Below are positions 48,101-59,603 of a stretch of 64,000 bases of DNA, one piece after another. This DNA is from Hydractinia symbiolongicarpus (lineage: Eukaryota > Cnidaria > Hydrozoa > Anthoathecata > Hydractiniidae). Location of the stretch: contig NC_079881.1 in the NCBI RefSeq assembly GCF_029227915.1, forward strand, positions 18,639,501-18,703,500. The letters run 5' to 3'. A program made the translations under genes and the position numbers. The stretch's first letter is position 1. Every line of letters begins with the position of its first letter. Below the pieces are notes generated by a model, which ran no database searches, was not told the origin of the DNA, and worked only from the letters and a program-made list of their open reading frames with translations.

Positions 48101-51100
48101 GCATGAAACTGAACAGTTTTTGAATAGAGCGCAAATTGTAAGTTTAATTTTTTTATTGTTCTTGTATGCCTTACTATTATACCAAAAACTTTATCTTAAT
48201 CTATAAATGTTTCTTCAAACTTTATTGCAACGTCGTACTTAGCTTCCTTAGTATTTGGGCCCTATCTAGCCTTCATTTTGTGATTGAGTGCTATGGTTTC
48301 TCTTGCTAATATGACCTATATAGAAAAGGTATCAAACGTATGTCATGATTCTGTTTTTGTTTTGTTTTAGGAGGTGACAGTTAAAGAAAGTGAGTTAGTC
48401 AACCTTCGAAAGCTAATTGAAAAAGAGTTCCAGGACAAAATAAAAATCGAGGATCTGATCATGTCACAAATGCAGGAGCAGCTGACTGCTGAAAAAGCCT
48501 CCCAGTACACGAAAAAGATGACTAATCGAATCCGCAAAAAATCGACTCAGCTGGTAGGGAAAAATCATTGTCTGTGGTGGTTAGGGTGTAACCAGTATTT
48601 TATTAGTATATTTTTGCTTGATTTTAACTGATAGGGTTTTTGTTGCTATGGTGATGGTATTCTTTGCTACATGGGTTCCTGTCTGTCAAATTCCTATCTA
48701 AGTTTGCTATATTTAACTTTCAAAATGATTACCATGGATTTTTAATTTTTTGTTGGTGACAATTTAGAGAAACACGTTATGCAATTGAAAAGGGTCTTAA
48801 AACTTTCCCTTTGACTCCCTTCCCCCCAAAAATGGAGTGAAATTATGTTATCAACGTTTCACCAATAAAAACACTATTTCATAGGAAAGGTCTATCGCTG
48901 AAGTAGAAAACGAAATCTCGAAGAACGTTCTAGAAGTCACGCACGCCACAACGCGCGTTCGCGGTTTGCAAGACTTGCTGAGCAACATCAACAAAGTCAT
49001 TCACCAGAAGAATGAAACCATATCAAAGATCGAGAATGAAATCGTCAAACGCAACGCTGTCATCGAAAAGAAAGAAGGTAGCATTGATCAGCTGGGAAAG
49101 AAGATAGATGTGCTCATCAGTAAGGAAGGGGTAGGTACTGTTGCTGCTTCTTCAGCTTTTATATTAAATCTGCCTTAAGGCTAGTTTACGATAAACTATT
49201 ATTGGTTGCCGCTACCAACATGTGGATGTTTGTGCTCGTTATAATCGAAAAAAATTATTTCGTGAGAATTAATTTTTTGCAAATTAAACAGATTTTTAGT
49301 TATTTTGCGGGGAATAAGTTTCGCAAAATAGGTGAAAAATGCTAAATTCGCGAAAACATCCTGACGAAATGAGTTACCACTTACCCCTTAAGGTAAAGCA
49401 AAGGCTCGTTGCAAATTCTGAATACGATACAGTGACAGTGGCGATAGCTAAATTGTGAGTTGAGATCTTAGTCATTCTGAAATGTATGTACAAAAGACAT
49501 ATCAATAACTAAAAAATACCAAAAATAATAGTACAATTTTTGTTCGTTGCTATTTAAAAACTGCTGTCTCTTTCATTTAGGGCGAAGCGTATACAGGTCC
49601 GCTTGAATTTCAAATCAAAACATTACAACGCCAAATCGAATCGACGACCAACGAATGTTTGGAACTTCAACAGTACTGGTTACGACAACAAGGCGAACTT
49701 GTAAAAGTAGTTCGGCAGGTTGCGGCGCAATCGACTGAAGTTGAAACGAAGAAGAAAGAATCGACGATACTCATGCAAAAGAAGTTGAGAATCGAAGGTG
49801 ACTATTCTATTTGTTGTTGTATAGCACTCAGTGAAGGAGGGTAACAGGGCTACGTTTTTAATTTTAATCTGCTGGGGTGGAAATCACTTAATATTAGAAG
49901 ATTTTGTTCTAAAGCTGTTGCATGGAAGTTACTTTAAAAGTACAAAGCCGTTAAAAGTGATGAGAAAGTCACAAAAAAGCCTAAAGTTGTTAGTCAATTC
50001 CGACTATTCGTTGTTCTCGTTGTTTCAGTCGTTTTCGTTTTCGTTGCTGTTGTTGTCGCTGTCGCTGTCGTTGTTGTTGTCGTTTATTTTGTTGTTAGTG
50101 TTGTTGTTGTTTTTGTTGTCGTTGTTGTTGTCGTTGTTGTCGCTGTTGTCGCTGTCGTTGTTGCCGTTGTTGTGGTTGTTGTCGTCGTTGTTGTCGTGAT
50201 TGGTGTTTTTGTTAGTGCTGTTGTTGTTGCTTGGGTCGTTGTTGGGGGTTATCGTTGTTGTTGATGTCCTTGTGATCGTAGTCGTGGTTGTTGTCGTGGT
50301 TGGTGTTGTTGTTGTTGGTGTCTTGTTGAGGCTTATCGTTGTTGATGATGTCGTTGTGGTCGCTGTTGTTGTCATCGCCGTCGTTTATCAAGTTGTATTT
50401 TTTAAGGTGAACTAAACAGTGAGAAGAACGAAATCTCCGACATTCAACGCAGTGTTCGCAGCATGCAAAACGATATGACCAAACTGAACCTCCTTATCCA
50501 CAAGAATCGTGACAAGCAAGACGTTCTGCAACAAGACAACATCTTGCTGGAGAATGATTTCATGTCAACATTGAAGGTATGAGGTGAACCCCACCCCGTG
50601 TGTTTACCCTGCCCTTGTCTTAACCCGTGTATGTTTATTTAATCTTCCTCTTTCTATGAAACGAAGTAAACAAAAATGATCTCTTTTAGCGACAATTTTG
50701 TAAATTTTGCAAGGCTTAATTAAGGATCAACAACAATCTCAATTTTATCAGAGTGAAGTTACTGCAACCTTTAATAAGCTCAAATTGTATTGTTGTGAAC
50801 GCAAGATATGCAAAAACTGATCGTGATTTGGCAAAAGAGTCAGGAAAGAAGTCAGCTATTTTGTAGAACGTTGATGATTTCCGAAAGTAGCAATTTACTC
50901 ATTGTTTTTTTTTACTTAAATTATATCAGGAGAATTTAGGGTATATTGGTCAAGAATGTATTTTTTTGGATCTTTTATGCAAAAACTGTGCTTCCCAATG
51001 TTTTTTTTGTGTAATGTCGTTCTTTCGTGTTAAAATTGTTACTTGGTTTGATGTTACTAGGACGCCGAGTTGAAATCCATCCAAATGCAGAACTCCATCA

Positions 51101-53603
51101 CTGCTTTGAACGAAGAAAAGGAGCGACTTCTGAATGCACTTGTAGAAGCGGAGTAAGTATGCTAGGGTTAATTTTACACAGTGTATATTTTCCATGCTTA
51201 GAAATGTCGCACTTTTTTTCGTTGATCTCTAATATGAAATGAATTTCAGTTGTTTAAACCTTGCTTTCATAGATTAAAAAAAATATTTTTTAAAAATTCA
51301 TTTTTTAAAATGCAACCTTTATGAGCAGGAAAAGTTCTGTTTTGCACGCCGACGTGGAAAACCTGATGCGAAATGTTTTGTTTATATGAAACTCTATAAA
51401 CGTTTGCATGAGATGGAAGTGAATGCACTGATTATGTAGTATTCCCCTTAAGAAAGCTTGTCACAATGAAGAAATGACAAACAGCAAAGTGATTATGGAC
51501 CCGTCTTGACGCGTTTTAAATTGACTTTTCTTAAAGCATTTGCTTGAATCTGTAAGATATGTTAGCAACGACAAATGGTATTTTAAAGTACAAACTTGGG
51601 TTTGTGGAGATCAACAAAACACAGACATTGCCCCTCCCCTCTAAGTAAAGGATCAATAACTCCTGTAAAAGAAAGAGCCTGCTTTGTAACATAAACTGAG
51701 AAGTTTTCTCGATCAATACTGGTTTTCATTTTTAGGCGGCAGATTATGCTTTGGGAGAAAAAAACTCAATTAGCTCGAGAGGCACGAGATACTGTGGATT
51801 CTGACGTTGGTAACGGTGAAATACATGCCATGAAGGCTGAAATACACAGGATGGAGGTCCGCTATGCTCAGCTGATGCGACAGCAAGAAAAGATAATCCA
51901 GGACATGGAAAAAAGTGTTTTTAAAAGGGAGTGCATCATTGTGAGGTAGCGTTGCATTTTGAAACAGTTTTAGAGTATCTGCAACGGAGAGCTGTTTTCC
52001 TAGTGACATTTTGTTAATGTTTCTTCAGGGGTGAGGCGCAAGCGAAAATGGACAGAAAGAAACTTGGCAAACCCAAGGAGAACAAAGGGACGTTTCACAA
52101 GAAGGTAAAAGAATTAAAGAAGAAAATCAAACAGACCAATCAAGATTCGAATGCGTGCGAAGACGGTAGGTTTTGGTCACCCTCTATGAATCGGGACAGG
52201 TGGTGTGGTTAAAAACTGGTTACTCTCCACCCTCTCGCTCTAAAATCGAGAACTAGTGCATAATTTCGTAACCCTTTAATTCTATATACTATAGACTGGT
52301 GTATGTACTAAGAAATCAGCGATTAGATTAATCTAGTGTAGACCAGCCTTTATATGTGGACGGAACAACAAACGAAGAAATCCCAGAAACACAAAAACAT
52401 TTTGAATAAGGAAGACAATACCTTGCGTTTGAAAAACTTTGGAGGCAAATGTTTTTCTCGCAGGATTTTCTGACCCTGCATATACGCAGGTTTCTGTGAG
52501 AATATTGACGTTCTATTTATTTTTTAGAAATCAACCGTCTGCGTGGTTATCAACAAGAATTAAGTGGCAATTTAGAAGAGAAGCAATCCAATGGACAAAA
52601 ATTACAGCAAGCTATTGATATACACGAGAGTGATATTGAACGCATGGTTGAGTTGAAGCAAAGAGTGAGTATTTTACAGACTACTGTATCTGTGGCTAAG
52701 TTAGTTAATAGGGTGTGCCTTCTTAGGAGAATTCTTTTGCGATCGGGTTCAACTACGATTTTTTTTTCACATGGATCAATTTTCGTGGAGTTGTCTATTT
52801 TTGATATTTAGTGGGGATTTAATTTCTTCAACTTTTTATTCTCTCCTGATAAAAAAACACACCCATAGACACGACAGTACTAATTGCAATTGATCGAAAT
52901 ATCTTACAACAATTGGGAAAATTTTGCGCTCGTAAAGCACTAACCCCTTCATACCTAGTGTCTACGTAAAAGGACATGCAGGGTTGTTGGGCCGAACCCC
53001 GTGCCGTTTTCCCCCGTGGGAGGATGGCGCTGGTAATTTTTTAAAAGGATGGAGCGGAGAGATTGCTGTTTAAGTAGTTAAATAATCTCCGTGCAAGACA
53101 GCCGCCAGCGAGAAAATTTAAAGCAATATTATTTTCCCAAATATTTTACGACCACAATAATTTACGAGAACAATTATTTACGAGAACAATTATTTATGAC
53201 CTCAATAATTTACGAGCACAAATATTTACGAGTACAATTATTTTCAACATAATTGTTTACGAGTACAATTAAACATGGTTTAACTTGTAAAAATTTATAA
53301 TTATTGAAGGAAAAATGATTTTTTACTTAGAACTTCAACGAAATCCTTAAGAAACAACAGAAGGCAAAATATTACACATCACTAAAAGGAGGAAAATATA
53401 CACGTCTGTGCAAGACCCCTACTTCACTGGATACCGAAAAACAAAAACAAACAGAACGCTTCCAGTGTCTGTCTACGATCGTTGACCGGTTAAATAGCGA
53501 ATACCCAGAAATGCAACCAGCTTTGCGGGAGGTTACTTTATCGTTGGGAAGTATGGAAGAACTGACTGAAAGGAGTTCACGTCATGTATTAGAGACAGCG
53601 TAA
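36180..53603 (+). CDS. CCDC40: Coiled-coil domain-containing protein 40, motile-cilia ruler protein (complete, 17 exons, 1003 aa)
   Basis: With CCDC39, forms the 96-nm axonemal ruler that positions inner dynein arms and the nexin-dynein complex. Exons: 36180-36339, 43766-44001, 44180-44263, 44616-44835, 46567-46724, 46906-47046, 47189-47292, 47894-48137, 48371-48553, 48885-49130, 49581-49797, 50407-50576, 51061-51152, 51736-51945, 52029-52165, 52528-52664, 53331-53603. Phases all agree (3012 nt). The N-terminus is acidic and disordered. The rest is long coiled coil with family blocks: [93 protein letters not shown] and [14 protein letters not shown]. It matches human CCDC40 end to end except for a shorter acidic N-terminus. 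The start at 36180 has a good context (AACATGG); an upstream in-frame ATG is at 36135. Confidence 0.97.
36535..37304. mobile_element. Inverted-repeat element with TGTTCTGCCCAATCT termini and internal palindromes
   Basis: TGTTCTGCCCAATCT at 36535 returns inverted as AGATTGGGCAGAACA ending 37304. Inside, the self-complementary CCAGTCTTAAGACTGG occurs near 36614, 37211 and 37230, and GCCCAATCTTA-type motifs repeat in both orientations. Non-coding. It sits in CCDC40 intron 1. Confidence 0.7.
37305..38832. other. CCDC40 intron 1 segment; no gene, some GC-rich repeats
   Basis: CACG/GCGTGCGATCGCACGCGC-rich sequence near 37340-37400 and GCGAGTGCGAGTA-like motifs near 37486-37630 stand out in an AT-rich background. 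These may be ends of a decayed element starting CAGGCCTCGTC near 37320, but no partner end was found. Confidence 0.4.
38833..40241 (+). mobile_element. 1.4-kb TIR element carrying a spliced zinc-finger gene
   Basis: CAGGCCATTTCG at 38833-38844 returns as its exact reverse complement at 40230-40241. The outer flanks read TGCTTA (left) and CGCTTA (right), a possible but imperfect target duplication. CAG-type ends suggest a hAT-like element; the short duplication is not the usual 8 bp. The zinc-finger gene at 39187-39592 lies inside. No catalytic transposase core is present, so it is non-autonomous. Confidence 0.5.
39187..39592 (+). CDS. Small two-exon zinc-finger protein (110 aa), transposon-type
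   Basis: Exons 39187-39423 and 39497-39592, joined in phase 0 with donor CAG/GTGAGA and acceptor TATGTCAG/GTCACT. The product begins [19 protein letters not shown] and has WCKVCERY (around 47-54), [19 protein letters not shown] (80-87) and a tail [18 protein letters not shown]. The order CxxC, then FIxGTxxVT, then HxxxC/H resembles the BED-like finger at the N-terminus of hAT-derived proteins of the ZNF862 type. Normally a dimerisation and catalytic region follows; here a stop comes instead. It lies in CCDC40 intron 1, same strand, inside the TIR element 38833-40241. It may be a transposon-encoded regulator, a deleted transposase or a new host gene. The zinc-finger assignment is from memory of the pattern. 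Confidence 0.5.
40795..42562. repeat. About 166-bp satellite, at least three units, split by a LINE
   Basis: Two adjacent units start at 42251 and 42417 with TGTGAGAAATATGTG, later ACTTTGGATTCT and GAAATATTA, and end GAGCCAAA. A third, partial unit (40795-40847) ends GGGCCAAA exactly where LINE copy 2 begins. The array was thus interrupted by the insertion. Confidence 0.8.
40848..42240 (-). mobile_element. LINE copy 2: 5'-truncated retrotransposon fragment, inactivated
   Basis: Read on the minus strand, it starts within the reverse transcriptase ([13 protein letters not shown] region), passes the YADD box, the Cys/His finger and the C-terminal domain, and ends in an ATC-repeat tail. It is highly similar to copy 1. 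Breaks: a one-base deletion near 42128 shifts frame before the [10 protein letters not shown] motif, and AAA became TAA at about 41724-41726 (after NTAKS). Where copy 1 has a stop, this copy reads LEALSMEF, so the two copies carry independent lesions. Confidence 0.92.
42563..43765. other. CCDC40 intron 1, right end; no element recognised
   Basis: AT-rich, with a TAGC/GCTA tetramer run at 42712-42725. No coding exon is seen until the acceptor TTATCTTCAG at 43765. Confidence 0.5.
47332..47450. repeat. 57-bp tandem repeat in CCDC40 intron 7
   Basis: Two units beginning TTTTTCTTGCCTGCCTG, offset by 57 bp, nearly identical, with a partial third. The period is a multiple of three, so it reads open just after exon 7, but the donor GTATGT at 47293 precedes it. 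Confidence 0.8.
50011..50395. repeat. Long interrupted trinucleotide repeat (GTT/GTC/GCT) in CCDC40 intron 11
   Basis: Roughly 380 bp dominated by TTG/TCG triplets, ending 11 bases before the acceptor of exon 12 (50407). Both strands read open in several frames, producing artificial Val/Leu-rich or Thr/Asn-rich proteins. It is the largest simple repeat in the window and may vary in length between individuals. Confidence 0.9.
53145..53272. repeat. About 20-bp minisatellite in last CCDC40 intron
   Basis: Six or so units of AATTATTTACGAGAACA-like sequence with variants (ACGACC, ACGAGC, ACGAGT), ending about 60 bp before the final exon. Confidence 0.75.
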
Positions 53604-54029
53604 ACTGCTATGAGCAATGTTATTTTTGTTGTAATAATTTATAAATATAAGTTGTCTGTTCTTTAATTCGAGTGCATATTATTGTAAATATATTAAACCT
53701 AATATATAGATAAATTATTAAGAAATCTGCGTAATTTGCTTGACTGCAAGTAAAAAGAATCTTCAAAAACAAAGACAAAACCTACAATTTGATGACACTG
53801 ACAGAGTTCTTGGCTGCAGCTCCTCGTGTTTAGATATAAACGCTAAAATGCTCGATTTTTATTTGTTGTCGAAAGAGAAATTAGTTGTAAAAGCTTGGGA
53901 AGTTAGATTATCTCGACCTTTAATACTACTGAGTTGGCACCGTATTCTAAAAATCTCAATGCTCATGCCCTAATACTGAACACAAAATGCTAAGTGATAA
54001 TCCGTCTTTAAGGAAAGTGCATTTGGTAT
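53604..54029. other. Short convergent intergenic region between CCDC40 and the channel gene
   Basis: Both genes end here, 426 bp apart. ATTAAA at about 53693 may serve as the CCDC40 polyadenylation signal, and AATAAA on the minus strand (53863-53858) may serve the channel gene. If so, the 3' UTRs overlap. Confidence 0.4.
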
Positions 54030-57000
54030 TCATGAATAAGAAATATAATACGCATAAACACCTAAAAATCCACAGTAGAGTACAGGGAACACTGCTCTCG
54101 CTATCGTGTCCACAGTCAACACACATAACAATTCTTCATGGTGAAAACTTTCGCCTCGATTAGTCGTGCAGCAATGCTTTTCACGCGGAGAATTCATCCC
54201 ACTATTATCCGCCATATTAAATTTTAATAATGGTAGCCTGCGATATGTCGAACGTGTATTTCCTTGCAAAGTAGACTGATGATTGTTAAAACTGGCGTTG
54301 CAGAAACTGTTTTTGCGAGCTTTCGAACGCTAAAAGAAGTACAAAGATCATGAAGAGCGCTTCTAAATATTACACAATATTGAGTACAGTGGGACCTCAA
54401 TAAAAGGGACACTTTCAGGACAAAAAATCTAGTCCGCTTCAGAGAGGTGTCCGCTTTGATTGAGATTTGGATTAAACAGTTCCCAAATTTAGATAGGCTT
54501 GTTTTATACTAGCCCGACTTTCTCTTGGATAAAGTCGTGAGTCACATTCCTGTGCCAATATCAAAATGAATATTTATGTTTTATCTCTCTAATAAGACTA
54601 TTTTTAGAAACTAAAAACACTGGAGAAGGGTATAGGTTAGAAGTACCTTTGTAAATATTATATCTCTGGTCAAGAAAAAGTCGTGGAGTAAATATAAAGA
54701 AGAGTGACTGCTTTTCACGAAATGATCTTTTGCTATAAATAAATGTTTTGGAAAGAGATGGAATACGAAAAACTGTATTTTTCTGCGTCGATTTATGCAG
54801 GTGAATTATGAAAAAAGTTTTTGCTTTATGGAGTCTCCGCTTTGGTGATGTTTTGTTATGAAAGTTTCTCATAGGATTCGTCCGGTGTGAAATTTCTGTC
54901 CGTCATTTAGAGGTTTTCGCTTTGGAGGATGTCCGCTTAAGGGACTGTAATTTGTTTCGTGCGCCTTGAACCGACGTGCTATAACATTGAAGCAGGCTTT
55001 TGCCTTAAGAAGCCTCCAGGAATGCACATTTACAAAATAAAACCTCAGCGTTGTTTTACGCAGTTTATTTCGACTTCTCGTTTCTCATTATCCCCTTTTA
55101 ATGGCGCGTTATTATGTAAGCAACCTTGTCCACAGACCTTTTGCCTAGAAATGGCACCGTAGGCAATGTCAACAAGGCACGAAACGCTAACAACTAGATT
55201 ATATCCAAATACATACCTTCATATTATACTCTTTTAAGAACAAAATGCATATGTACTCCGCCATTGTCGATAAAATAAATAAAATGTCCACCAAGAAAAA
55301 ATAATCGAGGTAAGTTCGGTAATCGAGTTTATTCAATTCCAGGGTTGAGTTTTGAAAAATCAACATGGTAGAAAGTAGATTGGTAACTATCAAGCTAATT
55401 CTTCCTGGGATGGCTCCTGGCGGAATGAAGAAAGATGCATACGTCATCGCAACTAGCAAGATGGAGGGAGCATACACGTTGAACAGGTAATAGGTGAATG
55501 TTCTTGATAAATGAAAATCAACCTCGAGACAAGAATATTGATTCATCGTATCTAAATCGAAGCAAGCAATTTTTATTTCTTATTTTTTATTAACTTTGAC
55601 CTAAACGAGGATGTTTCTTAACAACTTGCTGCGCAAACCTTCCTAATTGGTTTTTATACGCGGCCTCATCACGAAGCCATCTTATGTTCTGCATTCATAA
55701 GATATTTGTTGTATTTTTAGATGATAAGTTTTATAAACGGTTGGGTAGTTTATTCCGATCTGATTCCGATCATGACAAAACTAATCTCGTCCTCAGTTCT
55801 CTTCTACACCTATGACATTCTGACGGGACGAAGTATATTACAGACTTAGAATAGCCCTAAGAACAAGTTTGGAGTATTTATTTAATCTTTTTGTCTGCGA
55901 TACGATTTTTTCAGCTGCGTTTAATGATTATTTTACGACATAAAGATTTCAATAACATTTCACAAAGTGAAAGCTAATCTACCAAAACTTTAACCTATTA
56001 ATTTGGAAAGAAATACAGGCGACTGTTATAGACGAAACACTTTAAAGTAGCTACAACAACCAATGAGCTGTTCTGATATACTTACGGGAAGAGTTAAAGT
56101 AGCGTCTAGTGTAGTTTCTGGTAACCAATTTCTCCAGAAGAAAACCAGCTATTGGCATTCCTTCTTCAAGAATAGCAACTGGTTTTGGTACTTGGAACCA
56201 CTCCACTATCAAATCCGACGTGGGATAGCCATCTATAAAGAAGAAGAAATAATATGTTTATTGGCAAGGCCTCTGGAAGTCAAAAATGCATTGTTTTTCC
56301 GAGCAGGACGCTCTAGAAAAAAAATTGATACTAGCGCAGTTCATAAAGAAAATAGATAGCGGAGCATTTAGTAAACTATGAAACAGAACTTACAACTTTC
56401 GAGTTGAAGAGTGCAGTTTTGTTTATCTTTAGGATAGTAATACAGATTAAGTTTGCACAAAAAATCCAACGCAAAACTAAAAAAAAGAAAAAGGTTCCTA
56501 TTAATCTGCATACCACCAACCATGCGGCGTCCAGACTGAATTAGAATATACGTACAGGGAATATTTCCTAAGTATTTCCATAAGCTTTCATAAGTTCTGA
56601 TGATATACAAGACTGATAAGAAGCCCTGGGATCACGGTTGAGTGCCACATTGTACGTTTAATCAGGGTGGAAGTGCTCCGAGTAAATATGATACGCGCAA
56701 TTGTTGCTATGACTACGGTTTCTTATCGCCGACCACGCATTACTTACCGCTGACCGTTGACAACAAAGCCATTTCCAAAGACAAATAAAACTTTATTTTC
56801 CTTTGATATTAAATGTCTAGTGCCAGAACGGGAGTTTGTAAAATGTAAGTCCGGCGTCCAGACTGTATCACAGTCATCTCCAATTAATTGGATGTATCGA
56901 CCCGGGTGGTCCGGATCGAATACTAACCGGTCATCGGTCCATGCTTGTGACAAATATAAATCTGTTCCCACGGTCTAAAAAATAGTGTTTGTATAAAAAG

Positions 57001-59344
57001 GATGCTACAAAATCAGAACAAGTAGCAAATGTTAGATAATTTATTATTATTAGCTGAAAAAAGTAAGAGGAAAAATATGTTACATAAAATAAAAAGTTTA
57101 ACACAAAAACATCCAAGGTCTTAAAACAAAATAGAATACCGGCTGTTATTTTCGTGTGCAACTTATTTTTAATTTCTGTGCGACATTAAATTTTACTAAA
57201 TTCTACAAAAAGGATAAAAATAAACATCGTCGGCAAACGCAGCGATTGTCAACCTCGATCCCAGGGCTTGTAGCGTTTTTTGATAGGAGGATAAAACGCT
57301 TACGTACGTGATTCATCCTCTACAGGCCCTGGGATTAAGGTTGAGCTACTCAGTGGCTTTTAGTTTTCGAGTATCACCGATTACGTTTAGTTGGCATTTA
57401 CAAGAAAGAAGTGTCGTCATTAGCGGAATTTGTTTTTCGTGCACTTAAACAACACGAAAAGCTTTGTAAAGTAACTCACAAAGCTGTAACAGATGCCACA
57501 ATAAAAGTTGCGTTATGTGTTTTTAGGTCTTTCCCCGTCTCCGTACATTAGAATACAAACACTGTTTACACAATCGGCCTTCTTCTCTCTACGACAAAAG
57601 ACAAGTAGGCAAATTACTTACAAATTTCTTTTCATTAACAGGTCCAAGTGCGTGAATGATAAGCGTCACTGCAATTTTTAAAGGTTCTCCTAAACACAAA
57701 AACTGATAATTGATACTCTTTATACCAGGTTTGTTTTTTATGGATTAGTGTGCTGATATAGGAATTTCTTTCCAGGGATAGTACAACCTTGTTTTCTTAA
57801 AGGTTCGTTTACCCGTGGCTTAATTAGCGCTTTTTATAAGCGGTATCAAATAGCATCAGAGTAGGAATATCCATTTTGATCTTGCCGCGAAGTTATCGAG
57901 AAAGCAGGGGTTGATGAATACAACATGACGTTCTAGCAATGGCAGCATGTTTGGGCGATCTAACGGAGCAGCAGTCATTTTGAAAGGTTTTTTTTATCAT
58001 TTTGATTATGTGATCACAGTTTTTGTTTTCTCAAAACTAAAGCAAAGTTTTAAAACAAATTATTTTGAAAACAAAAATGGGCGCGTCACTGCAGCGCTAC
58101 ACCTTAATGTTTGTTAATTTGTAAATAGTTTAAAAATCTATTTTCTTATATTTTTTCTCCTTGTTATGTTCCACGACCTTATAACCAGGCTATTACAATA
58201 ATACACCAACTGTGCCTGTCTATAACCTCCAAAGTGGACTTTTTGTGTGAAGTAACCGAAACGTTTGTTTGTTATTATTTTGAGGTTCGGCACGACGTAA
58301 AACACATTACATTAAATAAATATGCAGTGGACTCTGTATAACTCAAACTTTCACGGGGAATCCGAAATTGTTCGAGTTATGGAGCGGCTTGAGTAATGGA
58401 CGTTTTTTCCCTGCTGCCACAGACGCCATTTTATTCATGAAAATGATAACTTCAACGCAAGAATATTTGTAAATACACCACTTGACATTCGAACGGCGCG
58501 TTCGAATGACTTCCTTCGAATGATCTAAGGGGGCGAACACACGTAGAAAATATTCGAATCAGAAAAAACTCTGAAATTCTTCAATTTTCAGATTGTTCGA
58601 GTTATGAAGAGCGAAAATAGTCTAATATGCTTTCAAGGAGCAAAAAATATTGTTCAACTTTTTCGAGTTATTGAGATTCGTGTAGTAGAGAGTTGATTAT
58701 GAGAGTTTATTAGGAAATTTTCACGGTGCCTACGAATTCGTTCGAGTTAAGGAGCGGTGCGAGTTAAAGGGTTTCGGGTTATGGAGAGTCCACTGTGAAA
58801 TACATTACATTTCGCTTTTATATTTGGGGCCGGATAACTTAAAAAGGGCGGGAAAAAGTGATATCATATCTCCCGCGTGAGTAACCAGGGACCACCTGGG
58901 TCCATAATTGGGGCAATTCTCACAAGATAAGCTAAACTTATTCTTTCGAAACCGACAAGTTAATGACGTCATCAAACAACATTGAGCCTTGATATTTTCT
59001 TAACCATTGGTAAAAAAACGCATGATCCTATAAGTTAAAAGCATATGTATGCAACAGTTTAACAATTAAAACTTTTTGTGTTTAGATGGGTCACATATTT
59101 CCGTAACTGTTCCGCTGCATCGATCAAGTGTTTTTTTTTTCAACAAACATTCAACAAGTAAATAAATATACATACGAAATACACCCGGTCGAAGTCTACG
59201 ATCGTATTCTTCGCTCTCCAAGATGCGTTGAAAAACTTTAAAATGATTTTCCTCGCTCTCCGTCGTTGTGTTAGATGCTAAAAAGAGAGCATAAGTAGAC
59301 CGCATCAATAAATGTAAACACAACCATAGTATTTCGGAATTCAT
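54030..59344 (-). CDS. Cys-loop ligand-gated ion channel subunit, probably anion-selective (complete, 7 exons, 424 aa)
   Basis: Pentameric neurotransmitter-gated channel subunit in the plasma membrane. Exons (minus): 59344-59176, 57689-57622, 56974-56748, 56476-56394, 56232-56086, 55551-55217, 54275-54030; 1275 nt, all phases agree. Signal peptide, then RILESEEYDRRLRPG; SQAWTDDRLVF with the family Trp (91); WTPDLHF; Cys-loop C162-C176 (CKLNLYYYPKDKQNC, 13 residues between); YGYPTSDLIVEW; pre-M1 R248; M1 250-274; M2 from R282 with GAIPGRISLIVTNLLSTM, Leu at 9' (291); M3; a short M3-M4 loop; and M4 at the end (TIARAVFPVLYCGFLGVYAYY). Proline at -2', arginine at 0' and no glutamate at -1' resemble glycine/GABA-type anion channels. 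The ligand is not predictable. The signal exon contains an internal TTTTTAG, so an extra intron is possible. Confidence 0.93.
54387..54947. mobile_element. TA-flanked pogo/Tigger-like miniature element
   Basis: Starts CAGTGGGACCTC and ends GGGACTG, with TA on both outer sides (54385 and 54948). GTCCGCTT motifs repeat near both ends, as in pogo/Tigger-type termini. It lies in the last intron of the channel gene and has no transposase frame. Confidence 0.6.
57250..57343. repeat. Palindromic CAACCTCG-family element (subfamily with GGATAAAACG)
   Basis: CAACCTCGATCCCAGGGC at the left end and GCCCTGGGATTAAGGTTG at the right end are inverted. The interior TAGCGTTTTTTGAT and GGATAAAACGC match 61822-61943. 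A half element with CCCTGGGATCACGGTTG lies at about 56624. Confidence 0.8.
58325..58795. mobile_element. Pogo/Tigger-like miniature element
   Basis: CAGTGGACTCTGTATAAC at 58325 and GTTATGGAGAGTCCACTG ending 58795 are near-perfect inverted repeats. GTTCGAGTTATGGAG-type repeats lie further in at both ends. This is a classic pogo/Tigger end, here flanked by TG rather than TA. Located in intron 1 of the channel gene. Confidence 0.75.
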
Positions 59345-59603
59345 TGAAAGGTTTGAATGCCATACCATTTAAACTGGTTTTTCTATCGTTGGGTGAGTTT
59401 TGTGAAAATTGTGACGAACCCATAATACATGCAAGCCTAAATTGTAGAAATATTTATCGTGCGTTAGAATGTGTTACTCGGCTTCAAAACTTTAGAAATT
59501 TAGAATGGAACATAATCCACTTTAGATGACCCTTTTTTTAACGTCCTAGGTTGAACGCTTGTTGTGGTTTTTCCATTATTCTTAGACATTTGTGTGTTTT
59601 CAG

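Noticed and set aside
50025-50415. Long Thr/Asn-rich and Val-rich open frames
   Set aside because: Artefacts of a trinucleotide repeat that stays open in all frames; located in a CCDC40 intron.
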